Source of the DNA: Chrysogorgia sp. JL179-B06
Lineage: Eukaryota > Cnidaria > Anthozoa > Scleralcyonacea > Chrysogorgiidae
Direction of reading: 5' to 3'
Assembly: GCA_035772405.1 (NCBI GenBank)
Contig: JAYKKM010000337.1
Location: 3,197,001 to 3,261,000, forward strand
Length of the DNA: 64,000 nucleotides
The position numbers were made by a program, and so were the translations under genes. Position 1 is the stretch's first letter. Every line of letters begins with the position of its first letter. Shown here in pieces: positions 50,598 to 62,500 of this stretch. The notes below the pieces were generated by a model, which saw only the letters and a program-made list of their open reading frames with translations, was not told the origin of the DNA and ran no database searches.

Positions 50598-53500
50598 TTT
50601 CAGAATTTTTTTTTTTATTATTACGGAATCGGGTAGAGCTCGTCCCAGGCTTTCCAACGTGGTGTCGCACTTCCGGTTTCGATGTAAATTGTGGGCGTGG
50701 TCAGCCTTTGAAAAAATCCGCGGGCTGGCCCCCCCTGAATTTTTTTTTTTATTATTACGGAATCGGGTAGAGCTCGTCCCAGGCTTTCCAACGTGGTGTC
50801 GCACTTCCGGTTTCGATGTAAATTGTGGGCGTGGTCAGCCTTTGAAAAAATCCGCGGGCTGGCCCCCCCTGAATTTTTTTTTTTATTATTACGGAATCGG
50901 GTAGAGCTCGTCCCAGGCTTTCCAACGTGGTGTCGCACTTCCGGTTTCGATGTAAATTGTGGGCGTGGTCAGCCTTTGAAAAAATGCGCGGGCTGGCCCA
51001 CCCTGATTTTTTTTTTATTATTACAGAATCGGGTAGAGCTCGTCCCAGGCTTTCCAACGCGGTGACGCACTTCCGGTTTCGATGTAAATTGTGGGCGTGG
51101 TCAGCCTTTGAAAAAATGCGCGGGCTGGCCCGCCTGAATTTATTTTTTTATTATTACGGAATCGGGCAGAGCTCGTCCCAGGCTTTCCAACGCGGTGACG
51201 CACTTCCGGTTTGGATGTAAATTGTGGGCGTGGTCAGCCTTTGAAAAAATGCGCGGGCTGGCCCACCCTGATTTTTTTTTTATTATTACAGAATCGGGTA
51301 GAGCTCGTCCCAGGCTTTCCAACGTGGTGTCAGCCTTTGAAAAAATGCGCGGGCTGGCCCACCCTGATTTTTTTTTTATTATTACGGAATCGGGTAGAGC
51401 TCGTCCCAGGCTTTCCAACGCGGTGACGCACTTCCGGTTTCGATGTAAATTGTGGGCGTGGTCAGCCTTTGAAAAAATGCGCGGGCTGGCCCCCCCTGAA
51501 TTTTTTTTTTTATTATTACGGAATCGGGTAGAGCTCGTCCCAGGCTTTCCAACGTGGTGTCGCACTTCCGGTTTGGATGTAAATTGTGGGCGTGGTCAGC
51601 CTTTGAAAAAATCCGCGGGCTGGCCCACCCTGAATTTTTTTTTTTATTATTACGGAATCGGGTAGAGCTCGTCCCAGGCTTTCCAACGCGGTGACGCACT
51701 TCCGGTTTGGATGTAAATTGTGGGCGTGGTCAGCCTTTGAAAAAATCCGCGGGCTGGCCCACCCTGAATTTTTTTTTTATTATTACGGAATCGGGTAGAG
51801 CTCGTCCCAGGCTTTCCAACGTGGTGTCGCACTTCCGGTTTCGATGTAAATTGTGGGCGTGGTCAGCCTTTGAAAAAATGCGCGGGCTGGCCCACCCTGA
51901 ATTTTTTTTTTTATTATTACGGAATCGGGTAGAGCTCGTCCCAGGCTTTCCAACGTGGTGTCGCACTTCCGGTTTGGATGTAAATTGTGGGCGTGGTCAG
52001 CCTTTGAAAAAATGCGCGGGCTGGCCCACCCTGAATTTTTTTTTTTTATTATTACGGAATCGGGTAGAGCTCGTCCCAGGCTTTCCAACGTGGTGTCGCA
52101 CTTCCGGTTTGGATGTAAATTGTGGGCGTGGTCAGCCTTTGAAAAAATGCGCGGGCTGGCCCCCCCTGAATTTATTTTTTTATTATTACGGAATCGGGTA
52201 GAGCTCGTCCCAGGCTTTCCAACGCGGTGACGCACTTCCGGTTTCGATGTAAATTGTGGGCGTGGTCAGCCTTTGAAAAAATGCGCGGGCTTATTATTAC
52301 GGAATCGGGTAGAGCTCGTCCCAGGCTTTCCAACGTGGTGTCGCACTTCCGGTTTCGATGTAAATTGTGGGCGTGGTCAGCCTTTGAAAAAATGCGCGGG
52401 CTGGCCCCCCTGAATTTTTTTTTTTATTATTACGGAATCGGGTAGAGCTCGTCCCAGGCTTTCCAACGCGGTGACGCACTTCCGGTTTCGATGTAAATTG
52501 TGGGCGTGGTCAGCCTTTGAAAAAATGCGCGGGCTTATTATTACGGAATCGGGTAGAGCTCGTCCCAGGCTTTCCAACGTGGTGTCGCACTTCCGGTTTC
52601 GATGTAAATTGTGGGCGTGGTCAGCCTTTGAAAAAATGCGCGGGCTGGCCCCCCTGATTTTTTTTTTTATTATTACGGAATCGGGTAGAGCTCGTCCCAG
52701 GCTTTCCAACGTGGTGTCGCACTTCCGGTTTCGATGTAAATTGTGGGCGTGCTCAGCCTTTGAAAAAATGCGCGGGCTGGCCCCCCTGATTTTTTTTTTT
52801 ATTATTACGGAATCGGGTAGAGCTCGTCCCAGGCTTTCCAACGCGGTGACGCACTTCCGGTTTCGATGTAAATTGTGGGCGTGGTCAGCCTTTGAAAAAA
52901 TCCGCGGGCTGGCCCACCCTGAATTTTTTTTTTTATTATTACGGAATCGGGTAGAGCTCGTCCCAGGCTTTCCAACGTGGTGTCGCACTTCCGGTTTCGA
53001 TGTAAATTGTGGGCGCGGTCAGCCTTTGAAAAAATGCGCGGGCTGGCCCACCCTAATTTTTTTTTTATTATTACAGAATCGGGTAGAGCTCGTCCCAGGC
53101 TTTCCAACGCGGTGACGCACTTCCGGTTTGGATGTAAATTGTGGGCGTGGTCAGCCTTTGAAAAAATGCGCGGGCTGGCCCACCCTGATTTTTTTTTTAT
53201 TATTACGGAATCGGGTAGAGCTCGTCCCAGGCTTTCCAACGCGGTGACGCACTTCCGGTTTCGATGTAAATTGTGGGCGTGGTCAGCCTTTGAAAAAATG
53301 CGCGGGCTGGCCCCCCCTGAATTTATTTTTTTATTATTACGGAATCGGGTAGAGCTCGTCCCAGGCTTTCCAACGCGGTGACGCACTTCCGGTTTCGATG
53401 TAAATTGTGGGCGTGGTCAGCCTTTGAAAAAATGCGCGGGCTTATTATTACGGAATCGGGTAGAGCTCGTCCCAGGCTTTCCAACGCGGTGTCGCACTTC

Positions 53501-56500
53501 CGGTTTGGATGTAAATTGTGGGCGTGGTCAGCCTTTGAAAAAATCCGCGGGCTGACCCCCCCTGAATTTATTTTTTTATTATTACGGAATCGGGTAGAGC
53601 TCGTCCCAGGCTTTCCAACGCGGTGTCGCACTTCCGGTTTGGATGTAAATTGTGGGCGTGGTCAGCCTTTGAAAAAATCCGCGGGCTGACCCCCCCTGAA
53701 TTTATTTTTTTATTATTACGGAATCGGGTAGAGCTCGTCCCAGGCTTTCCAACGCGGTGTCGCACTTCCGGTTTCGATGTAAATTGTGGGCGTGGTCAGC
53801 CTTTGAAAAAATCCGCGGGCTGACCCCCCCTGAATTTATTTTTTTATTATTACGGAATCGGGTAGAGCTCGTCCCAGGCTTTCCAACGCGGTGTCGCACT
53901 TCCGGTTTGGATGTAAATTGTGGGCGTGGTCAGCCTTTGAAAAAATCCGCGGGCTGACCCCCCGTGAATTTATTTTTTTATTATTACGGAATCGGATAGA
54001 GCTCGTCCCAGGCTTTCCAACGCGGTGTCGCACTTCCGGTTTCGATGTAAATTGTGGGCGTGGTCAGCCTTTGAAAAAATCCGCGGGCTGACCCCCCGTG
54101 AATTTATTTTTTTATTATTACGGAATCGGATAGAGCTCGTCCCAGGCTTTCCAACGCGGTGTCGCACTTCCGGTTTCGATGTAAATTGTGGGCGTGGTCA
54201 GCCTTTGAAAAAATCCGCGGGCTGACCCCCCGTGAATTTATTTTTTTATTATTACGGAATCGGATAGAGCTCGTCCCAGGCTTTCCAACGCGGTGTCGCA
54301 CTTCCGGTTTCGATGTAAATTGTGGGCGTGGTCAGCCTTTGAAAAAATCCGCGGGCTGACCCCCCCTGAATTTGTTTTTTTATTATTACGGAATCGGGTA
54401 GAGCTCGTCCCAGGCTTTCCAACGCGGTGTCGCACTTCCGGTTTGGATGTAAATTGTGGGCGTGGTCAGCCTTTGAAAAAATCCGCGGGCTGACCCCCCC
54501 TGAATTTATTTTTTTATTATTACGGAATCGGGTAGAGCTCGTCCCAGGCTTTCCAACGCGGTGTCGCACTTCCGGTTTGGATGTAAATTGTGGGCGTGGT
54601 CAGCCTTTGAAAAAATCCGCGGGCTGACCCCCCGTGAATTTATTTTTTTATTATTACGGAATCGGATAGAGCTCGTCCCAGGCTTTCCAACGCGGTGTCG
54701 CACTTCCGGTTTCGATGTAAATTGTGGGCGTGGTCAGCCTTTGAAAAAATCCGCGGGCTGACCCCCCCGTGAATTTATTTTTTTATTATTACGGAATCGG
54801 ATAGAGCTCGTCCCAGGCTTTCCAACGCGGTGTCGCACTTCCGGTTTCGATGTAAATTGTGGGCGTGGTCAGCCTTTGAAAAAATCCGCGGGCTGACCCC
54901 CCGTGAATTTATTTTTTTATTATTACGGAATCGGATAGAGCTCGTCCCAGGCTTTCCAACGCGGTGTCGCACTTCCGGTTTCGATGTAAATTGTGGGCGT
55001 GGTCAGCCTTTGAAAAAATCCGCGGGCTGACCCCCCCTGAATTTGTTTTTTTATTATTACGGAATCGGGTAGAGCTCGTCCCAGGCTTTCCAACGCGGTG
55101 TCGCACTTCCGGTTTGGATGTAAATTGTGGGCGTGGTCAGCCTTTGAAAAAATCCGCGGGCTGACCCCCCCTGAATTTATTTTTTTATTATTACGGAATC
55201 GGGTAGAGCTCGTCCCAGGCTTTCCAACGCGGTGTCGCACTTCCGGTTTGGATGTAAATTGTGGGCGTGGTCAGCCTTTGAAAAAATCCGCGGGCTGACC
55301 CCCCCTGAATTTATTTTTTTATTATTACGGAATCGGGTAGAGCTCGTCCCAGGCTTTCCAACGCGGTGTCGCACTTCCGGTTTCGATGTAAATTGTGGGC
55401 GTGGTCAGCCTTTGAAAAAATCCGCGGGCTGACCCCCCGTGAATTTATTTTTTTATTATTACGGAATCGGATAGAGCTCGTCCCAGGCTTTCCAACGCGG
55501 TGTCGCACTTCCGGTTTCGATGTAAATTGTGGGCGTGGTCAGCCTTTGAAAAAATCCGCGGGCTGACGCCCCGTGAATTTGTTTTTTTATTATTACGGAA
55601 TCGGATAGAGCTCGTCCCAGGCTTTCCAACGCGGTGTCGCACTTCCGGTTTCGATGTAAATTGTGGGCGTGGTCAGCCTTTGAAAAAATCCGCGGGCTGA
55701 CCCCCCTGAATTTATTTTTTTATTATTACGGAATCGGATAGAGCTCGTCCCAGGCTTTCCAACGCGGTGTCGCACTTCCGGTTTCGATGTAAATTGTGGG
55801 CGTGGTCAGCCTTTGAAAAAATCCGCGGGCTGACCCCCCCTGAATTTATTTTTTTATTATTACGGAATCGGGTAGAGCTCGTCCCAGGCTTTCCAACGCG
55901 GTGTCGCACTTCCGGTTTCGATGTAAATTGTGGGCGTGGTCAGCCTTTGAAAAAATCCGCGGGCTGACCCCCCCTGAATTTATTTTTTTATTATTACGGA
56001 ATCGGGTAGAGCTCGTCCCAGGCTTTCCAACGCGGTGTCGCACTTCCGGTTTCGATGTAAATTGTGGGCGTGGTCAGCCTTTGAAAAAATCCGCGGGCTG
56101 ACCCCCCGTGAATTTATTTTTTTATTATTACGGAATCGGATAGAGCTCGTCCCAGGCTTTCCAACGCGGTGTCGCACTTCCGGTTTCGATGTAAATTGTG
56201 GGCGTGGTCAGCCTTTGAAAAAATCCGCGGGCTGACCCCCCCTGAATTTATTTTTTTATTATTACGGAATCGGGTAGAGCTCGTCCCAGGCTTTCCAACG
56301 CGGTGTCGCACTTCCGGTTTCGATGTAAATTGTGGGCGTGGTCAGCCTTTGAAAAAATCCGCGGGCTGACCCCCCGTGAATTTATTTTTTTATTATTACG
56401 GAATCGGATAGAGCTCGTCCCAGGCTTTCCAACGCGGTGTCGCACTTCCGGTTTCGATGTAAATTGTGGGCGTGGTCAGCCTTTGAAAAAATCCGCGGGC

Positions 56501-59500
56501 TGACCCCCCCTGAATTTATTTTTTTATTATTACGGAATCGGGTAGAGCTCGTCCCAGGCTTTCCAACGCGGTGTCGCACTTCCGGTTTCGATGTAAATTG
56601 TGGGCGTGGTCAGCCTTTGAAAAAATCCGCGGGCTGACCCCCCGTGAATTTATTTTTTTATTATTACGGAATCGGATAGAGCTCGTCCCAGGCTTTCCAA
56701 CGCGGTGTCGCACTTCCGGTTTCGATGTAAATTGTGGGCGTGGTCAGCCTTTGAAAAAATCCGCGGGCTGACCCCCCGTGAATTTATTTTTTTATTATTA
56801 CGGAATCGGGTAGAGCTCGTCCCAGGCTTTCCAACGCGGTGTCGCACTTCCGGTTTCGATGTAAATTGTGGGCGTGGTCAGCCTTTGAAAAAATCCGCGG
56901 GCTGACCCCCCGTGAATTTATTTTTTTATTATTACGGAATCGGATAGAGCTCGTCCCAGGCTTTCCAACGCGGTGTCGCACTTCCGGTTTCGATGTAAAT
57001 TGTGGGCGTGGTCAGCCTTTGAAAAAATCCGCGGGCTGACCCCCCGTGAATTTATTTTTTTATTATTACGGAATCGGGTAGAGCTCGTCCCAGGCTTTCC
57101 AACGCGGTGTCGCACTTCCGGTTTCGATGTAAATTGTGGGCGTGGTCAGCCTTTGAAAAAATCCGCGGGCTGACCCCCCCTGAATTTATTTTTTTATTAT
57201 TACGGAATCGGGTAGAGCTCGTCCCAGGCTTTCCAACGCGGTGTCGCACTTCCGGTTTCGATGTAAATTGTGGGCGTGGTCAGCCTTTGAAAAAATCCGC
57301 GGGCTGACCCCCCGTGAATTTATTTTTTTATTATTACGGAATCGGATAGAGCTCGTCCCAGGCTTTCCAACGCGGTGTCGCACTTCCGGTTTCGATGTAA
57401 ATTGTGGGCGTGGTCAGCCTTTGAAAAAATCCGCGGGCTGACCCCCCGTGAATTTATTTTTTTATTATTACGGAATCGGATAGAGCTCGTCCCAGGCTTT
57501 CCAACGCGGTGTCGCACTTCCGGTTTCGATGTAAATTGTGGGCGTGGTCAGCCTTTGAAAAAATCCGCGGGCTGACCCCCCGTGAATTTATTTTTTTATT
57601 ATTACGGAATCGGATAGAGCTCGTCCCAGGCTTTCCAACGCGGTGTCGCACTTCCGGTTTCGATGTAAATTGTGGGCGTGGTCAGCCTTTGAAAAAATCC
57701 GCGGGCTGACCCCCCCTGAATTTGTTTTTTTATTATTACGGAATCGAGTAGAGCTCGTCCCAGGCTTTCCAACGCGGTGTCGCACTTCCGGTTTGGATGT
57801 AAATTGTGGGCGTGGTCAGCCTTTGAAAAAATCCGCGGGCTGACCCCCCCTGAATTTATTTTTTTATTATTACGGAATCGGGTAGAGCTCGTCCCAGGCT
57901 TTCCAACGCGGTGTCGCACTTCCGGTTTCGATGTAAATTGTGGGCGTGGTCAGCCTTTGAAAAAATCCGCGGGCTGACCCCCCCTGAATTTATTTTTTTA
58001 TTATTACGGAATCGGGTAGAGCTCGTCCCAGGCTTTCCAACGCGGTGTCGCACTTCCGGTTTGGATGTAAATTGTGGGCGTGGTCAGCCTTTGAAAAAAT
58101 CCGCGGGCTGACCCCCCTGAATTTATTTTTTTATTATTACGGAATCGGGTAGAGCTCGTCCCAGGCTTTCCAACGCGGTGTCGCACTTCCGGTTTCGATG
58201 TAAATTGTGGGCGTGGTCAGCCTTTGAAAAAATCCGCGGGCTGACCCCCCGTGAATTTATTTTTTTATTATTACGGAATCGGATAGAGCTCGTCCCAGGC
58301 TTTCCAACGCGGTGTCGCACTTCCGGTTTCGATGTAAATTGTGGGCGTGGTCAGCCTTTGAAAAAATCCGCGGGCTGACCCCCCCTGAATTTATTTTTTT
58401 ATTATTACGGAATCGGGTAGAGCTCGTCCCAGGCTTTCCAACGCGGTGTCGCACTTCCGGTTTGGATGTAAATTGTGGGCGTGGTCAGCCTTTGAAAAAA
58501 TCCGCGGGCTGACCCCCCCTGAATTTATTTTTTTATTATTACGGAATCGGGTAGAGCTCGTCCCAGGCTTTCCAACGCGGTGTCGCACTTCCGGTTTCGA
58601 TGTAAATTGTGGGCGTGGTCAGCCTTTGAAAAAATCCGCGGGCTGACCCCCCCTGAATTTGTTTTTTTATTATTACGGAATCGAGTAGAGCTCGTCCCAG
58701 GCTTTCCAACGCGGTGTCGCACTTCCGGTTTGGATGTAAATTGTGGGCGTGGTCAGCCTTTGAAAAAATCCGCGGGCTGACCCCCCTGAATTTGTTTTTT
58801 TATTATTACGGAATCGAGTAGAGCTCGTCCCAGGCTTTCCAACGCGGTGTCGCACTTCCGGTTTCGATGTAAATTGTGGGCGTGGTCAGCCTTTGAAAAA
58901 ATCCGCGGGCTGACCCCCGTGAATTTATTTTTTTATTATTACGGAATCGGATAGAGCTCGTCCCAGGCTTTCCAACGCGGTGTCGCACTTCCGGTTTCGA
59001 TGTAAATTGTGGGCGTGGTCAGCCTTTGAAAAAATCCGCGGGCTGACCCCCCCTGAATTTGTTTTTTTATTATTACGGAATCGAGTAGAGCTCGTCCCAG
59101 GCTTTCCAACGCGGTGTCGCACTTCCGGTTTGGATGTAAATTGTGGGCGTGGTCAGCCTTTGAAAAAATCCGCGGGCTGACCCCCCTGAATTTGTTTTTT
59201 TATTATTACGGAATCGAGTAGAGCTCGTCCCAGGCTTTCCAACGCGGTGTCGCACTTCCGGTTTGGATGTAAATTGTGGGCGTGGTCAGCCTTTGAAAAA
59301 ATCCGCGGGCTGACCCCCCCTGAATTTATTTTTTTATTATTACGGAATCGGGTAGAGCTCGTCCCAGGCTTTCCAACGCGGTGTCGCACTTCCGGTTTCG
59401 ATGTAAATTGTGGGCGTGGTCAGCCTTTGAAAAAATCCGCGGGCTGACCCCCCCTGAATTTATTTTTTTATTATTACGGAATCGAGTAGAGCTCGTCCCA

Positions 59501-62500
59501 GGCTTTCCAACGCGGTGTCGCACTTCCGGTTTGGATGTAAATTGTGGGCGTGGTCAGCCTTTGAAAAAATCCGCGGGCTGACCCCCCCTGAATTTATTTT
59601 TTTATTATTACGGAATCGGGTAGAGCTCGTCCCAGGCTTTCCAACGCGGTGTCGCACTTCCGGTTTGGATGTAAATTGTGGGCGTGGTCAGCCTTTGAAA
59701 AAATCCGCGGGCTGACCCCCCCTGAATTTGTTTTTTATTATTACGGAATCGAGTAGAGCTCGTCCCAGGCTTTCCAACGCGGTGTCGCACTTCCGGTTTG
59801 GATGTAAATTGTGGGCGTGGTCAGCCTTTGAAAAAATCCGCGGGCTGACCCCCCTGAATTTATTTTTTTATTATTACGGAATCGAGTAGAGCTCGTCCCA
59901 GGCTTTCCAACGCGGTGTCGCACTTCCGGTTTGGATGTAAATTGTGGGCGTGGTCAGCCTTTGAAAAAATCCGCGGGCTGACCCCCCCTGAATTTATTTT
60001 TTTATTATTACGGAATCGGGTAGAGCTCGTCCCAGGCTTTCCAACGCGGTGTCGCACTTCCGGTTTCGATGTAAATTGTGGGCGTGGTCAGCCTTTGAAA
60101 AAATCCGCGGGCTGACCCCCCCTGAATTTATTTTTTTATTATTACGGAATCGAGTAGAGCTCGTCCCAGGCTTTCCAACGCGGTGTCGCACTTCCGGTTT
60201 CGATGTAAATTGTGGGCGTGGTCAGCCTTTGAAAAAATCCGCGGGCTGACCCCCCCTGAATTTATTTTTTTATTATTACGGAATCGGGTAGAGCTCGTCC
60301 CAGGCTTTCCAACGCGGTGTCGCACTTCCGGTTTCGATGTAAATTGTGGGCGTGGTCAGCCTTTGAAAAAATCCGCGGGCTGACCCCCGTGAATTTATTT
60401 TTTTATTATTACGGAATCGGATAGAGCTCGTCCCAGGCTTTCCAACGCGGTGTCGCACTTCCGGTTTCGATGTAAATTGTGGGCGTGGTCAGCCTTTGAA
60501 AAAATCCGCGGGCTGACCCCCCTGAATTTTTTTTTTTATTATTACGGAATCGAGTAGAGCTCGTCCCAGGCTTTCCAACGCGGTGTCGCACTTCCGGTTT
60601 GGATGTAAATTGTGGGCGTGGTCAGCCTTTGAAAAAATCCGCGGGCTGACCCCCCCTGAATTTATTTTTTTATTATTACGGAATCGGGTAGAGCTCGTCC
60701 CAGGCTTTCCAACGCGGTGTCGCACTTCCGGTTTCGATGTAAATTGTGGGCGTGGTCAGCCTTTGAAAAAATCCGCGGGCTGACCCCCGTGAATTTATTT
60801 TTTTTGTATTACGGAATCGGATAGAGCTCGTCCCAGGCTTTCCAACGCGGTGTCGCACTTCCGGTTTCGATGTAAATTGTGGGCGTGGTCAGCCTTTGAA
60901 AAAATCCGCGGGCTGACCCCCCCTGAATTTGTTTTTTTATTATTACGGAATCGAGTAGAGCTCGTCCCAGGCTTTCCAACGCGGTGTCGCACTTCCGGTT
61001 TGGATGTAAATTGTGGGCGTGGTCAGCCTTTGAAAAAATCCGCGGGCTGACCCCCCCTGAATTTGTTTTTTTATTATTACGGAATCGAGTAGAGCTCGTC
61101 CCAGGCTTTCCAACGCGGTGTCGCACTTCCGGTTTGGATGTAAATTGTGGGCGTGGTCAGCCTTTGAAAAAATCCGCGGGCTGACCCCCCCTGAATTTAT
61201 TTTTTTATTATTACGGAATCGGGTAGAGCTCGTCCCAGGCTTTCCAACGCGGTGTCGCACTTCCGGTTTCGATGTAAATTGTGGGCGTGGTCAGCCTTTG
61301 AAAAAATCCGCGGGCTGACCCCCCCTGAATTTATTTTTTTATTATTACGGAATCGAGTAGAGCTCGTCCCAGGCTTTCCAACGCGGTGTCGCACTTCCGG
61401 TTTGGATGTAAATTGTGGGCGTGGTCAGCCTTTGAAAAAATCCGCGGGCTGACCCCCCCTGAATTTATTTTTTTATTATTACGGAATCGGTAGAGCTCGT
61501 CCCAGGCTTTCCAACGCGGTGTCGCACTTCCGGTTTGGATGTAAATTGTGGGCGTGGTCAGCCTTTGAAAAAATCCGCGGGCTGACCCCCCCTGAATTTG
61601 TTTTTTTATTATTACGGAATCGAGTAGAGCTCGTCCCAGGCTTTCCAACGCGGTGTCGCACTTCCGGTTTGGATGTAAATTGTGGGCGTGGTCAGCCTTT
61701 GAAAAAATCCGCGGGCTGACCCCCCCTGAATTTTTTTTTTATTATTACGGAATCGAGTAGAGCTCGTCCCAGGCTTTCCAACGCGGTGTCGCACTTCCGG
61801 TTTGGATGTAAATTGTGGGCGTGGTCAGCCTTTGAAAAAATCCGCGGGCTGACCCCCCCTGAATTTATTTTTTTATTATTACGGAATCGGGTAGAGCTCG
61901 TCCCAGGCTTTCCAACGCGGTGTCGCACTTCCGGTTTCGATGTAAATTGTGGGCGTGGTCAGCCTTTGAAAAAATCCGCGGGCTGACCCCCCCTGAATTT
62001 TTTTTTTTATTATTACGGAATCGAGTAGAGCTCGTCCCAGGCTTTCCAACGCGGTGTCGCACTTCCGGTTTCGATGTAAATTGTGGGCGTGGTCAGCCTT
62101 TGAAAAAATCCGCGGGCTGACCCCCCTGAATTTGTTTTTTATTATTACGGAATCGGGTAGAGCTCGTCCCAGGCTTTCCAACGCGGTGTCGCACTTCCGG
62201 TTTCGATGTAAATTGTGGGCGTGGTCAGCCTTTGAAAAAATCCGCGGGCTGACCCCCCCTGAATTTGTTTTTTTATTATTACGGAATCGGATAGAGCTCG
62301 TCCCAGGCTTTCCAACGCGGTGTCGCACTTCCGGTTTCGATGTAAATTGTGGGCGTGGTCAGCCTTTGAAAAAATCCGCGGGCTGACCCCCCCTGAATTT
62401 GTTTTTTTATTATTACGGAATCGAGTAGAGCTCGTCCCAGGCTTTCCAACGCGGTGTCGCACTTCCGGTTTGGATGTAAATTGTGGGCGTGGTCAGCCTT

